This document shows, piece after piece, positions 44,692 to 53,368 of a stretch of 64,000 nt of DNA. Every line of letters starts with the position of its first letter. The first letter of the stretch is position 1. Made by a program: the position numbers and the translations under genes. Origin of the DNA: Chloracidobacterium sp. (lineage in GTDB: Bacteria > Acidobacteriota > Blastocatellia > Pyrinomonadales > Pyrinomonadaceae); NCBI GenBank assembly GCA_016716305.1, contig JADJWP010000002.1, positions 866,501 to 930,500 on the forward strand, in the 5' to 3' direction. Below the pieces are notes generated by a model. The model had not been told where the DNA came from. It made no database searches and saw only the letters and a list, made by a program, of their open reading frames with translations.

Positions 44692-47109
44692 TTAGATGTA
44701 TTCCTCATCAACGAAGCACCAGCCCCAGTCCTCGCCGGGCTCCATCGATGTCATCAACTGATGCCCGGCTTCGCGAAAGTGAGCCGTTGCATGTTTGTTC
44801 TTTGAAGTGTCGCAGCATCCGACGTGTCCGCAGGTAAGGCACATACGAAGATGCACCCAATCGTCGCCGTCAGCAAGGCATTCCTCGCAGCCGGCGGCGC
44901 TGGGAAAAACAGGTCTGATCTGGTCAAGGTGGCCGCAGACGCTTTCGTCGGCTTTTGATTGATAAAGATATTCCTTCTCGGTATCGATCGCTGGTTCCCT
45001 GCTTGGGTCGGCGGTTCGGCTTGCGAAGCCGACGGCAACGGCATTACCGCCGTCAGCCTGTATATTCGCCTGGGCGGTGCCGGCGCGAAACTTCGCGGCG
45101 TTGCCGGCAAATGCCTGGGTCGAACCTGCAATTATAAGCTCATCGCCGGGCAAGAGCGTTGTTTGCGGAGAAACATCGATCGGTGCGGCGTTTCGGATAA
45201 GCTCTTTGACGACGAGGTCGCCGCGATCTCCAAGGCCGAGTTCCCCGAGCGTCATTCCGGCAGCCGGAGAACCGTCGCGGATCGTGACGGTTCGCGAATC
45301 GTAACAATCGTCGCCCGGCTTGCACGCAAATTCTGAATTCTCGACCTTCAGCTGCTCGGACGTCATCGCCGCATAACCGTTCTTTCGGGCGAGGTCCTCG
45401 AGTCGTTCGATCTTTTCCGCATCGACACGATATTCGCGAAGCACCTCGCCAAACAACTGCACCACCGATTCGAATTCCTCGGATATTACCTCGTCAGCAC
45501 CGGCCTGCAGCAGTTCCTCGGCATCTATCGAGTAACGGGTTCGGACGACGATCCTCATCGTAGGATTTTGCTGGCGGGCGACCGATGTGATCCGATGGGC
45601 GGTCGATGGATTATCATCGGCGATGACCAGCATCTTTGCCCGCTGGATGCCGACGTGCGTCAGAAGAAACAGCTTCGATGCATCGCCGCGAACTACCGGA
45701 AGACCTTCGGTCTCAGCTTCGTTTGCGCCGTCAGGGCTAAGGGTCGTGATGACATAGGGTATGCCCGATCCGGCTAAAATCCGGACCAGAGACCGTGCCG
45801 CGCGTCCGTAACCGGCGACTATCACATGATCTTCGAGGTCAAGTTCGTGGTCAGCAAGCTGCGTTTCCAAATCGTCGGGCATGCTGCCCGTCTCGCGTCG
45901 TTCGACAATGCGGTCAGACAGCCGCGATCCTAATCGCATCAAAAGCGGAGTTGCCACCATCAGTATGACGGTGGTCGCAATAAACGCCTGCGAGCCGGCC
46001 GTTCCAGCTGCGGCCGGAAATAGACCGACCTCGCGACCGGCGCGTTCGAGCACGAACGAAAACTCGCCGATCTGCCCAAGAGTCAGTGCTGAAGCGGCTG
46101 CGATCGGTGTCGCATAGCCAAGTGTCCTTACGCTGATCCAGGTGGTCGCGATCTTGATGATCAATACCGTCGCAACCGCGGCGACGACGATCGGCAGGTT
46201 TTGAACGAGAAATCCGAGGTCGAGCAACATCCCGACCGATACGAAGAACGTGGCCGAAAAGAGTATTTGTAAGGGCAGCGTCTCGGTCAGAGCATGTTGT
46301 GAAAAGCGGCTCTCGCTGACCATCAAGCCGGCGAGAAAGGCACCGAGCGAAAGACTGACACCGGCGAGGCTTGTGAGGTAAGCCGTGCCGAAACAGATCG
46401 CAATAACGGTAAGAAGAAATAGTTCGGGCGAGCATGTCATCGCGACGGCTTCGAGGATCTTGGGCATTACACGTCGTGTGATCACCAATACGGCGGCGAT
46501 TATCAACCCGGCCGTCGCAAGTGCAATACCGATGTCACCCAATCCGCCGCCCTCGCTGCCCGCGAGGATAGGCACAAGCAGCACCATGACCACGATCGCA
46601 AGATCCTGGAAAATAAGCAGGCCGAGGGATACTTGCCCGGGTTCGGAATTCGTCTCGCCATTGTCGGCAAGAAGCTTGAGAACGATCGCCGTCGAGCTCA
46701 GGGCGACCAGCATTCCGGTGAATATGCCTGCCTTCCAATCGACACCGAATGCTGAGAGGACGAACGCGGTCGCAGCTACTGAGAATCCGACCTGCATCAT
46801 ACCACCGCCAAAGATCAATCGCTGTATCTTTGCCAGCTTTTCAAGACTGAATTCGATGCCGATCGTGAAAAGAAGCAGGATAACGCCGATCTCGGCGGTC
46901 GCGTCGACAAGCGCCTGGTCCTTGACGATCGCAAGGGCATTCGGGCCGATCAGCACGCCAGCCAGGAGAAATCCTACTATGGGAACGAGCTTTAACCGAA
47001 AGCATATGTACGCAATAAGCGCACCGGCGACGATCAAAGCGACCGACTCGGTCAGGAATTGGGGAACGGCACCGGCGGCGAGAAAATATGGCATTGATAG
47101 ACTATGCAT
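44692..47109 (-). CDS. CPA2-type cation/proton antiporter with TrkA domains and UBP zinc finger
   Basis: 805 residues. About 12-13 membrane segments in residues 10-390 with family features (FRLKLVPIVGFLLAGVLIGP and FTIGIEFSLEKL) of KefB/KefC-like monovalent cation/proton antiporters. A TrkA-N Rossmann domain follows (HVIVAGYGRAARSLVRIL near residue 425), then a TrkA-C domain (residues 600-670). The last 80 residues are a UBP-type zinc finger (CGHLDQIRPV, CEEC, CLTCGHVGCC, HFREAGHQL), related to the ubiquitin-binding finger of eukaryotic proteases. The role of the finger in a bacterium is unclear. Ion and gating ligand unknown. Confidence 0.9.
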   Translation of the reverse strand: MHSLSMPYFLAAGAVPQFLTESVALIVAGALIAYICFRLKLVPIVGFLLAGVLIGPNALAIVKDQALVDATAEIGVILLLFTIGIEFSLEKLAKIQRLIFGGGMMQVGFSVAATAFVLSAFGVDWKAGIFTGMLVALSSTAIVLKLLADNGETNSEPGQVSLGLLIFQDLAIVVMVLLVPILAGSEGGGLGDIGIALATAGLIIAAVLVITRRVMPKILEAVAMTCSPELFLLTVIAICFGTAYLTSLAGVSLSLGAFLAGLMVSESRFSQHALTETLPLQILFSATFFVSVGMLLDLGFLVQNLPIVVAAVATVLIIKIATTWISVRTLGYATPIAAASALTLGQIGEFSFVLERAGREVGLFPAAAGTAGSQAFIATTVILMVATPLLMRLGSRLSDRIVERRETGSMPDDLETQLADHELDLEDHVIVAGYGRAARSLVRILAGSGIPYVITTLSPDGANEAETEGLPVVRGDASKLFLLTHVGIQRAKMLVIADDNPSTAHRITSVARQQNPTMRIVVRTRYSIDAEELLQAGADEVISEEFESVVQLFGEVLREYRVDAEKIERLEDLARKNGYAAMTSEQLKVENSEFACKPGDDCYDSRTVTIRDGSPAAGMTLGELGLGDRGDLVVKELIRNAAPIDVSPQTTLLPGDELIIAGSTQAFAGNAAKFRAGTAQANIQADGGNAVAVGFASRTADPSREPAIDTEKEYLYQSKADESVCGHLDQIRPVFPSAAGCEECLADGDDWVHLRMCLTCGHVGCCDTSKNKHATAHFREAGHQLMTSMEPGEDWGWCFVDEEYI

Positions 47110-47161
47110 TCATTTTTGAGGCCGCGATCAGATTATTCTTAAACGCCTATGCGACCAAATT

Positions 47162-47701
47162 TTACCATTTTAAAACGGGGACCGGGTTGAAGGGATGGTG
47201 CAATACCCATGAGCACGCGGTCCTAAGCAAACCGACGTGAAAGCCCGTATTCGGAAATCGCGTTCTCACATCCCTCACAAAAACTGGGTCGAGCCCGAAC
47301 CTGATAACTCCCAACGAGATATCAACAAGATCGGCCCTCCGCAACGCCTCGGTGAGGGCATCTCCTCGATGACGCCGAAGTTTGTGATGCTCGCCGATCA
47401 TAAGCGATATCTGATCGGACCAATCGGGTTTGTGAATCTGCTCAAGATATTCACGGGCGAGTGCGATCGACGGCCGGAGATAATCGAACGTACCGTCGTT
47501 CCATATGCCGAGGTCGTGAAAGCACCCGGCAATGATGACCTTTTCTTCCTCAGCCGGTGAAAGGTCTCCGAAAGCAAGGCCGAAGTTGACCATCCGATAA
47601 ACGTGGTTCTTGTAGCTGGTAAGGTTCAAAGAAAGAACAGCTTCCCGTTCGCCGAGTACGTCCTCAACAATCGGAAGCCGTTCTCTCAACTTTGCACTCA
47701 T
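47162..47701 (-). CDS. HD-domain phosphohydrolase-like protein
   Basis: 179 residues. HD-type metal motif FHDLGIW near residue 62 with an upstream His (KNHVYR near residue 32) and EHH near residue 105, consistent with a metal-dependent phosphohydrolase. Substrate unknown. Its ATG overlaps the stop codon of the upstream alpha/beta hydrolase (4-bp ATGA overlap), so the two are co-translated. Confidence 0.8.
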   Translation of the reverse strand: MSAKLRERLPIVEDVLGEREAVLSLNLTSYKNHVYRMVNFGLAFGDLSPAEEEKVIIAGCFHDLGIWNDGTFDYLRPSIALAREYLEQIHKPDWSDQISLMIGEHHKLRRHRGDALTEALRRADLVDISLGVIRFGLDPVFVRDVRTRFPNTGFHVGLLRTACSWVLHHPFNPVPVLKW

Positions 47702-48543
47702 GCTGTGGCTGCATTCTCTGCCGGGATGCGTTCGTCAAGCCAGGCCAAAATGTCGGCCATCACTTTTTCTTTATCTAGGTCGGCCAGAAGGTCGTGGTAG
47801 TGGCCTTCGTAAAGCCTGAGCGTCTTATCCTTCGAGCCCGCGTTGTCGAAGAAATATTGGCTGCCGGCCGACCGCGTCGCTTTATCATCGGTGCCATGGA
47901 TGATGAATACCGGAACGCGGAAGTTCGGCATATGCTCTTTCAGAGCTTCGGCCGCAAGCAGCATAACCCGAGCGGTTTCGGCTGGCTGTGATTCCTTATG
48001 AATTAGCGGATCGTTGTTCATCCGCTCCACATGCTCCGGATCACGCGAAAAATCGGCGTTGTTCAACGAGAACACGTGGAGATGCGGGACTATCTTCGCT
48101 ATGCCTTCCAAAGCAAGCTGCACCAGATGAGGCAATCCGACATCGAACGCGAAACTGTGACAGACCAACCCGCCAATCGTATCCTGATGCTCGTAAACAT
48201 ATGACGTCGCGATCACGCCGCCTGCGCTATGTCCGAGCAGATAGACCGGCAGTCCAGGATTCTCGGTTCGAGCAATGTTTACTAGCTTACCAACATCTCC
48301 AAGGTAATCAGTAAATTCCTCGACATAGAAGCGTTCACCTTCCGATTGGCCGCGTCCGCGAAGGTCAAGCGCATAGCATGCAATGCCCGCGGCCGCCAAT
48401 TGCTCTGCCGGCCAGGTCATATAGCCGCTATGAGCATTGAAACCGTGGATCAGGACCATAACGGCTCGAGGCGAACTCTCGGGCTTCCACGTTCGGTTAA
48501 AGATCTTCAGTCCGCCTACGCCTTCAAATGACGATTCGTTCAT
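47698..48543 (-). CDS. Alpha/beta hydrolase, monoacylglycerol-lipase-like
   Basis: 281 residues. Serine hydrolase of the Hydrolase_4 / monoacylglycerol lipase type: HGFNAHSGYM near residue 33, nucleophile motif GHSAGG near residue 108, acid in HGTDDKATR near residue 220 and the catalytic His in YEGHYHDLL near residue 250. Likely acts on lipid esters in the cytoplasm. It is divergent from a TetR-family regulator 116 bp away and overlaps the HD gene, so the regulator may control the pair. Confidence 0.85.
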   Translation of the reverse strand: MNESSFEGVGGLKIFNRTWKPESSPRAVMVLIHGFNAHSGYMTWPAEQLAAAGIACYALDLRGRGQSEGERFYVEEFTDYLGDVGKLVNIARTENPGLPVYLLGHSAGGVIATSYVYEHQDTIGGLVCHSFAFDVGLPHLVQLALEGIAKIVPHLHVFSLNNADFSRDPEHVERMNNDPLIHKESQPAETARVMLLAAEALKEHMPNFRVPVFIIHGTDDKATRSAGSQYFFDNAGSKDKTLRLYEGHYHDLLADLDKEKVMADILAWLDERIPAENAATA

Positions 48544-48574
48544 GAGTCGTTCTCCTTTTCGATCGTTTATTTAT

Positions 48575-48586
48575 GTACTGACCGGT
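48575..48586. promoter_or_regulatory. Candidate TetR-family operator
   Basis: TACTGACCGGTA, an imperfect 12-bp inverted repeat in the spacer between the divergent alpha/beta hydrolase and TetR genes. It resembles the GACCGGTC core of several TetR-family operators. Only a candidate. Confidence 0.35.
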
Positions 48587-48659
48587 AAATATATTGCCGC
48601 CAGCTGCGCAATGTCAAGACTGTTGTGCTATTTTTCATTAGCCCACAATATCACTAAAG

Positions 48660-49250
48660 ATGAAACGCGGTCGTCCCAGAATGTTCGATCTAGATCAAGC
48701 GATCCAAAAGGCAATGATGCTCTTTTGGCGCAAGGGTTTTCACGGAACCACGATCCCCGATCTGACCGCCGAACTTGGTATCAATCGCCCGAGCCTTTAT
48801 GTTGCATTTGGTGATAAGGAAAACCTTTTTCGTCTTGCGCTCGACCGATACAGGCGTGATCCGGCGTCGTATGTAAATCGAGCTCTTGCAAAGCCCACTG
48901 CCCGTGAAGCGTTTGAAGGCTTGCTGTATGGTGTGATCGATCTACTTACAGACAAGAATAATCCCGGCGGATGCCTTTTCGTATGTGGTGCTATGGCGGG
49001 TGGCGAAGCTTCCAGGCCCCTTCTTGATGAAATGAAAAAGCGTCGCCGCGACGGCGAAGCTGATATTCGCGAGCGGTTTGAAAGAGCGATCGAAGAAGGC
49101 GATCTCCCGAGCTCCGCAAATGCGAAAGCGCTTGCCAAATTTGCTACAACGCAAATGTGGGGACTTTCGGTACAAAGCAGCACAGGAAGCACAAGAAAGG
49201 AACTACTGGCCGCTGCCGAACTCGCGATAAAAGCATTCCCCGCGAAATAA
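48660..49250 (+). CDS. TetR/AcrR-family transcriptional regulator
   Basis: 196 residues. N-terminal helix-turn-helix typical of the family: RGRPRMFDLDQAIQKAM, then GTTIPDLTAELGINRPSLYVAFGDKE near residues 30-55. The ligand-binding C-terminal region includes GGCLFVCGAMAGGE. Followed 2 bp later by an EamA transporter gene, and divergent from a lipase-like gene; self-regulation and control of both neighbours is plausible. Confidence 0.9.
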   Translation: MKRGRPRMFDLDQAIQKAMMLFWRKGFHGTTIPDLTAELGINRPSLYVAFGDKENLFRLALDRYRRDPASYVNRALAKPTAREAFEGLLYGVIDLLTDKNNPGGCLFVCGAMAGGEASRPLLDEMKKRRRDGEADIRERFERAIEEGDLPSSANAKALAKFATTQMWGLSVQSSTGSTRKELLAAAELAIKAFPAK

Positions 49251-49252
49251 GT

Positions 49253-50125
49253 ATGCAGCAATCGAGAAGCTTACGCATCAGCCCCCTGTATTATGTGCTC
49301 ATCGCTGTCTTTCTTTGGAGCACCGGTGGACTATTTATCAAGCTGACGACGCTCGACGCCTATCAGGTCACGTTTTTTCGTTCGCTTTTTGCGGCGCTGA
49401 CCGTAATCGCCATAACGCGGAAAGACGGCCTGAAGATCGACGCTTTTGGAGTTTTCACATCGATCATTTATGCCGCTTTGCTTTTCCTATTCGTCTGGGC
49501 GACCAAGAAGACGACTGCGGCGAATGCGATCTTCCTTCAATACACCGCACCGATCTACATTCTCGTACTTGCTCCATTTGTAATTGGCGAGAAATTTCAC
49601 TGGCGCGACCTGATCACGGTCGTCGTTGTGCTTGCCGGGATGAGCCTTTTCTTTGTCGGCCAGCTCCGGCTTGAGGATTACCAAGGCAACATCGCAGCGT
49701 TGTTCTCGGGGATATTTCTCGGGCTATACATAATGCTGTTGAGGCACCCAAAGGCGAAAGGATTCAATCCGACGATCGCTGTTATCTACGGCAACCTGCT
49801 GCTCGCGGCTCTTAATGCACCGACCGGAATTTCCGTTATCGGATCTATGACCGCGCTTGATTGGATCGCCGTCACGTTTCTGGGCGTGTTTCAGATCGGT
49901 GTTTCATACATACTTTTCATTAAAGGCGTTGTCGGCGGAACCCGCCCATTGGACGCGAGTTTGATCGGATTTATCGAACCGCTGCTGAATCCGGTTTGGG
50001 TGTTTATTTTTGTTGGCGAGCAGCCGTCGAAATGGGCGATACTTGGCGGCGCGATAATTATTCTGGCTATCGCGGTCCACACGACAAAACAGTATGCCGG
50101 CCGCAGGTCGGAACAGATCGATTGA
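49253..50125 (+). CDS. EamA/DMT-family transporter
   Basis: About 290 residues from ATG 49253, 2 bp after the TetR stop codon. Ten hydrophobic segments in two EamA repeats; first repeat WSTGGLFIKLTTLDAYQVTFFR near residue 22, second repeat with SGIFLGLYIMLLRH and SLIGFIEPLLNPVW near residue 235. Drug/metabolite transporter superfamily; substrate unknown. Co-transcribed with the regulator. Confidence 0.88.
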   Translation: MQQSRSLRISPLYYVLIAVFLWSTGGLFIKLTTLDAYQVTFFRSLFAALTVIAITRKDGLKIDAFGVFTSIIYAALLFLFVWATKKTTAANAIFLQYTAPIYILVLAPFVIGEKFHWRDLITVVVVLAGMSLFFVGQLRLEDYQGNIAALFSGIFLGLYIMLLRHPKAKGFNPTIAVIYGNLLLAALNAPTGISVIGSMTALDWIAVTFLGVFQIGVSYILFIKGVVGGTRPLDASLIGFIEPLLNPVWVFIFVGEQPSKWAILGGAIIILAIAVHTTKQYAGRRSEQID

Positions 50126-50221
50126 CCGCGCTGATCGCGGCGATCCGAAGGGCGGACGAACTACGCATATGGAGTGAGCGAAATTGGTAAAGCCAATTCG
50201 CGCTTTCTGGTTACGGCCGCG

Positions 50222-50249
50222 TTAACTTTTTCGGTTATGTTGTGATAAT
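50222..50249 (+). promoter_or_regulatory. Candidate sigma-70 promoter of the PEPCK gene
   Basis: TTAACT (50222-50227) and GATAAT (50244-50249) with a 16-bp spacer and a TG just before the -10 box. About 90 nt upstream of the PEPCK start codon. Confidence 0.4.
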
Positions 50250-50343
50250 CTACCGAAATACTCGCAGAAATAAGCGGTTATTGTACGTTTTGGTTTACTA
50301 AAGTTAGGCATTTACAAACTTTTCGAGTCCATTTACTAAATGT

Positions 50344-52236
50344 ATGGCTAAATACACTATTCCCGAAAATCTAAAGAATGAAGAATTAAAGCGCTGGGTC
50401 ACAGACATGGCCGAGCTTTGTGAACCAGACGCTGTTTACCTTTGTGACGGCTCGGAGGAAGAATATGACCGCCTTTGCCAGGAAATGGTTGATGCGGGAA
50501 CGTTCATCCGGCTGAACCAGGAAAAACGCCCAAACAGCTTTCTGGCTCGGTCTCATCCGTCTGATGTCGCTCGCGTCGAGGACCGAACCTATATCTGTTC
50601 GCTGTCAAAAGGCGATGCCGGGCCAACCAACAATTGGATGGCACCCAAAGACATGAAAGCGATACTGACCCCAAAGTTTCGCGGGTCAATGAAAGGACGG
50701 ACGATGTACGTTATACCGTTCTGTATGGGACCGATCGGTTCGCCAATATCACAGTTCGGTGTTCAACTCACAGATTCGCCTTATGTCGCGGTAAACATGA
50801 AGATCATGACGCGAATGGGACAAAGGGCGTTGGACGCACTGGGCAGCGGCGAGTTCGTTCATTGCCTGCACTCCGTTGGCATGCCGCTTGCGGATGGCCA
50901 GGCTGACGTGCCCTGGCCGTGTTCTCCGGATCCAAAGGACAAATACATTGTCCATTTCCCCGAGGAGCGGTCGATCATCTCCTACGGTTCGGGTTACGGC
51001 GGTAACGCGTTGCTTGGAAAAAAATGCCTCGCGCTCCGGATCGCCTCCACGCTTGGCCGCGAGCAGGGCTGGCTGGCCGAGCATATGCTGATCGTCGGGG
51101 TAAAGTCGCCTGACGGCAAGAAGGATTACGTTTGTGCCGCGTTCCCCTCGGCCTGCGGAAAGACAAATTTTGCAATGCTCATCCCACCAAAGCCGTTTCA
51201 GGAAGAAGGATGGGAGATCACCACGGTCGGAGATGATATCGCCTGGATCAAGCCAGACGAAAATGGCAAACTCCACGCGATCAATCCGGAAGCCGGCTTT
51301 TTCGGGGTTGCACCGGGGACGAATTATTCTTCGAACCCGAATGCGATGGAATCGATCAAGGAGAATACAATCTTCACGAATGTCGCCTTAACTGATGACG
51401 GCGACGTCTGGTGGGAAGGCATGGACGGAGATAAACCGGCCCATGCGATCGATTGGCAGGGCAACGATTGGACACCGGCAAGCGATAAACCGGCGGCGCA
51501 CCCGAATGCGCGTTTTACCGCCCCGATCACACAGTGTCCGGTCGTCGATGAGCTTTTTGACAGTCCAAAGGGCGTGCCTGTTTCGGCATTCATTTTTGGA
51601 GGCCGCCGTAATTCAGTCGTTCCGCTGATTCAACAGTCGTTCAACTGGGCGTTCGGCGTTTATATGGCAGCGACCATGGGGTCGGAAATGACCGCAGCGG
51701 CGTTTGGAAATATCGGCGAAGTTCGCCGCGATCCGTTTGCGATGCTTCCCTTCGCAGGCTACCACATGGGCGACTACTTTTCCCATTGGCTCGATTTTGG
51801 ACGCAACATCCCGGAACCGCCCCGGATATTCTCGGTGAACTGGTTCCGCAAAGACGAGAACGGCAAGTTCCTATGGCCGGGTTTCGGTGACAACATGCGC
51901 GTCCTTAAATGGGTCGTAGAACGAGCTCGCGGTAAATCGATCGGGGTCGAAACACCGCTTGGCTGGATGCCTCGATATGAGGATATGGACTGGCGTGGGC
52001 TCGACTTCAGCCCCGAGCAGTGGGATACGGTGATGAAACTTGACCGCGATATGTGGATCAAGGAGATCTCGACCCACGACGATCTCTTCTTTAAGCTCTA
52101 TGACCGCCTGCCGAAGGAGATGACCTTCATCCGCGAGTTGCTTGTCTCAAACCTCTGGCGCTCGCCGGAGCTCGGGCTCGCAACGCCGCGTCCGGAGGAA
52201 GAACTCCCGAACAAGGCCGTCGCCAAGGGCGAATAG
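50344..52236 (+). CDS. pckG: Phosphoenolpyruvate carboxykinase (GTP)
   Basis: Converts oxaloacetate and GTP to phosphoenolpyruvate, GDP and CO2 in gluconeogenesis. About 630 residues, the length of GTP-type enzymes. It shows the kinase P-loop AFPSACGKTNFAML near residue 265 (PSACGKTN), and FRGSMKGRTMYVIPFCMGP, GYGGNALLGKKCLALRIAS and FGGRRNSVVPLI, all diagnostic of the GTP class and absent from the ATP class. Monocistronic, with a good terminator directly after it. Confidence 0.96.
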   Translation: MAKYTIPENLKNEELKRWVTDMAELCEPDAVYLCDGSEEEYDRLCQEMVDAGTFIRLNQEKRPNSFLARSHPSDVARVEDRTYICSLSKGDAGPTNNWMAPKDMKAILTPKFRGSMKGRTMYVIPFCMGPIGSPISQFGVQLTDSPYVAVNMKIMTRMGQRALDALGSGEFVHCLHSVGMPLADGQADVPWPCSPDPKDKYIVHFPEERSIISYGSGYGGNALLGKKCLALRIASTLGREQGWLAEHMLIVGVKSPDGKKDYVCAAFPSACGKTNFAMLIPPKPFQEEGWEITTVGDDIAWIKPDENGKLHAINPEAGFFGVAPGTNYSSNPNAMESIKENTIFTNVALTDDGDVWWEGMDGDKPAHAIDWQGNDWTPASDKPAAHPNARFTAPITQCPVVDELFDSPKGVPVSAFIFGGRRNSVVPLIQQSFNWAFGVYMAATMGSEMTAAAFGNIGEVRRDPFAMLPFAGYHMGDYFSHWLDFGRNIPEPPRIFSVNWFRKDENGKFLWPGFGDNMRVLKWVVERARGKSIGVETPLGWMPRYEDMDWRGLDFSPEQWDTVMKLDRDMWIKEISTHDDLFFKLYDRLPKEMTFIRELLVSNLWRSPELGLATPRPEEELPNKAVAKGE

Positions 52237-52260
52237 CCGCCGGTTACAAGCAAACCAAAG

Positions 52261-52292
52261 ACGCGAGGTACTGCAACGCCTCGCGTTTTTCT
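52261..52292 (+). terminator. Rho-independent terminator after PEPCK
   Basis: ACGCGAGG (52261-52268) pairs with CCTCGCGT (52279-52286) around a 10-nt loop, followed by TTTTTCTT. Confidence 0.85.
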
Positions 52293-52466
52293 TCCTGCCC
52301 TCCGCGTTCGGAGCCAAAAGCACTAGCCACCTTCTAACTAAAAGCAGTGGGATTAGGAGGTGTTAGAAGCTTCTGTTCACTCTGCAGACAACATGGAGCT
52401 CAGGCACCGCAACAATGATTGTTTGCCGATGAGTGATTATGGCATTACAATCGAGTGCGGGTTTTT

Positions 52467-53087
52467 ATGGCTCGAAGAAAGAACAATAAGGCGATTGCGT
52501 CCAGGACAACGACTACAACACACGGCATGCGGTTTCAGGAGTATCTAACACAAGAGAATGTCAGTATCGCCCTCAGCATCCTTGCACTTATTGTCTCTAT
52601 CTTATCCCCTGTTGTAGCGTATTTCTTTCTTGTTCCACAGATGCAGGAATTTCGAAATCGTCCTCGGTTGGGCCTCGAGGTTTTGGTGTCTACCGAAGTC
52701 GTGCCCGCAATTTCGAACGTGACGGATTCAGTCCCGTACACGTTTACGCACAGGCATTTTGCGATTACAAATCTCGGGTCACTACCAGCGAAGAATGTCC
52801 AAGTAGTCTTTCAATATACAACTTTATCAGACGGCGAACTGCCGCCTACCGACATTGCGGCGAAACCGCCAATCGGTCTTGATGCCCGATTAAGGGGAAC
52901 CAATATCGAAATCACGTTGCAGACACCGATTGCACCGGATGAAACGGTTTTCTTGACGCCGAAATTGATACCGGACGAGGCATGGGTGTTTACCGAATAC
53001 GGTGAAAGGCAGTCCATACTGCTGACAGGTGATACTGGCAGACAACCAAAACCTTCGCGCAGGCTTATCGTAGAGCCTGTAAAGTGA
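52467..53087 (+). CDS. Uncharacterised single-pass membrane protein
   Basis: 206 residues from ATG 52467 (MARRKNNKA); a GTG four codons earlier is possible. After a basic Thr-rich N-terminus, one membrane segment (residues 35-60, VSIALSILALIVSILSPVVA) leads to an exported beta-rich domain with FAITNLGSLPAKNVQVVF, resembling CARDB-like immunoglobulin-fold modules. No family name; A/T content and codon use are slightly unlike its neighbours. Followed by a strong terminator. Confidence 0.6.
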   Translation: MARRKNNKAIASRTTTTTHGMRFQEYLTQENVSIALSILALIVSILSPVVAYFFLVPQMQEFRNRPRLGLEVLVSTEVVPAISNVTDSVPYTFTHRHFAITNLGSLPAKNVQVVFQYTTLSDGELPPTDIAAKPPIGLDARLRGTNIEITLQTPIAPDETVFLTPKLIPDEAWVFTEYGERQSILLTGDTGRQPKPSRRLIVEPVK

Positions 53088-53282
53088 TGGCTGCATGGAA
53101 AAAATCTTTGTTTGCGCGTTTCGCGATCGTTAGAAACTGAGTTCGGATTCCCTGGCTTAAACCGAACCGCTTAGCGGATGTTCATATCGATCGCCCGAAT
53201 TAGGACTTGCGACGCCACGGCCCGAACAGCCAGAGACCGCAAGGGCCGCGAATTGAAAGTTGATCACCTGTACGCAGACGTA

Positions 53283-53315
53283 AATAAGGGCCCCGCAATT
53301 GCGGAGCCCTTATTT
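53283..53315. terminator. Bidirectional hairpin terminator
   Basis: AATAAGGG...CCGC (53283-53296) pairs with GCGG...CCCTTATT (53301-53314), with a C-A mismatch. A-rich and T-rich ends serve both convergent genes (52467 + and 53369 -). Confidence 0.8.
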
Positions 53316-53368
53316 GTTGCACCTTAACCGATCGCTTTAGATCGGTTCAGCCCATCGTCTGTGATCTC

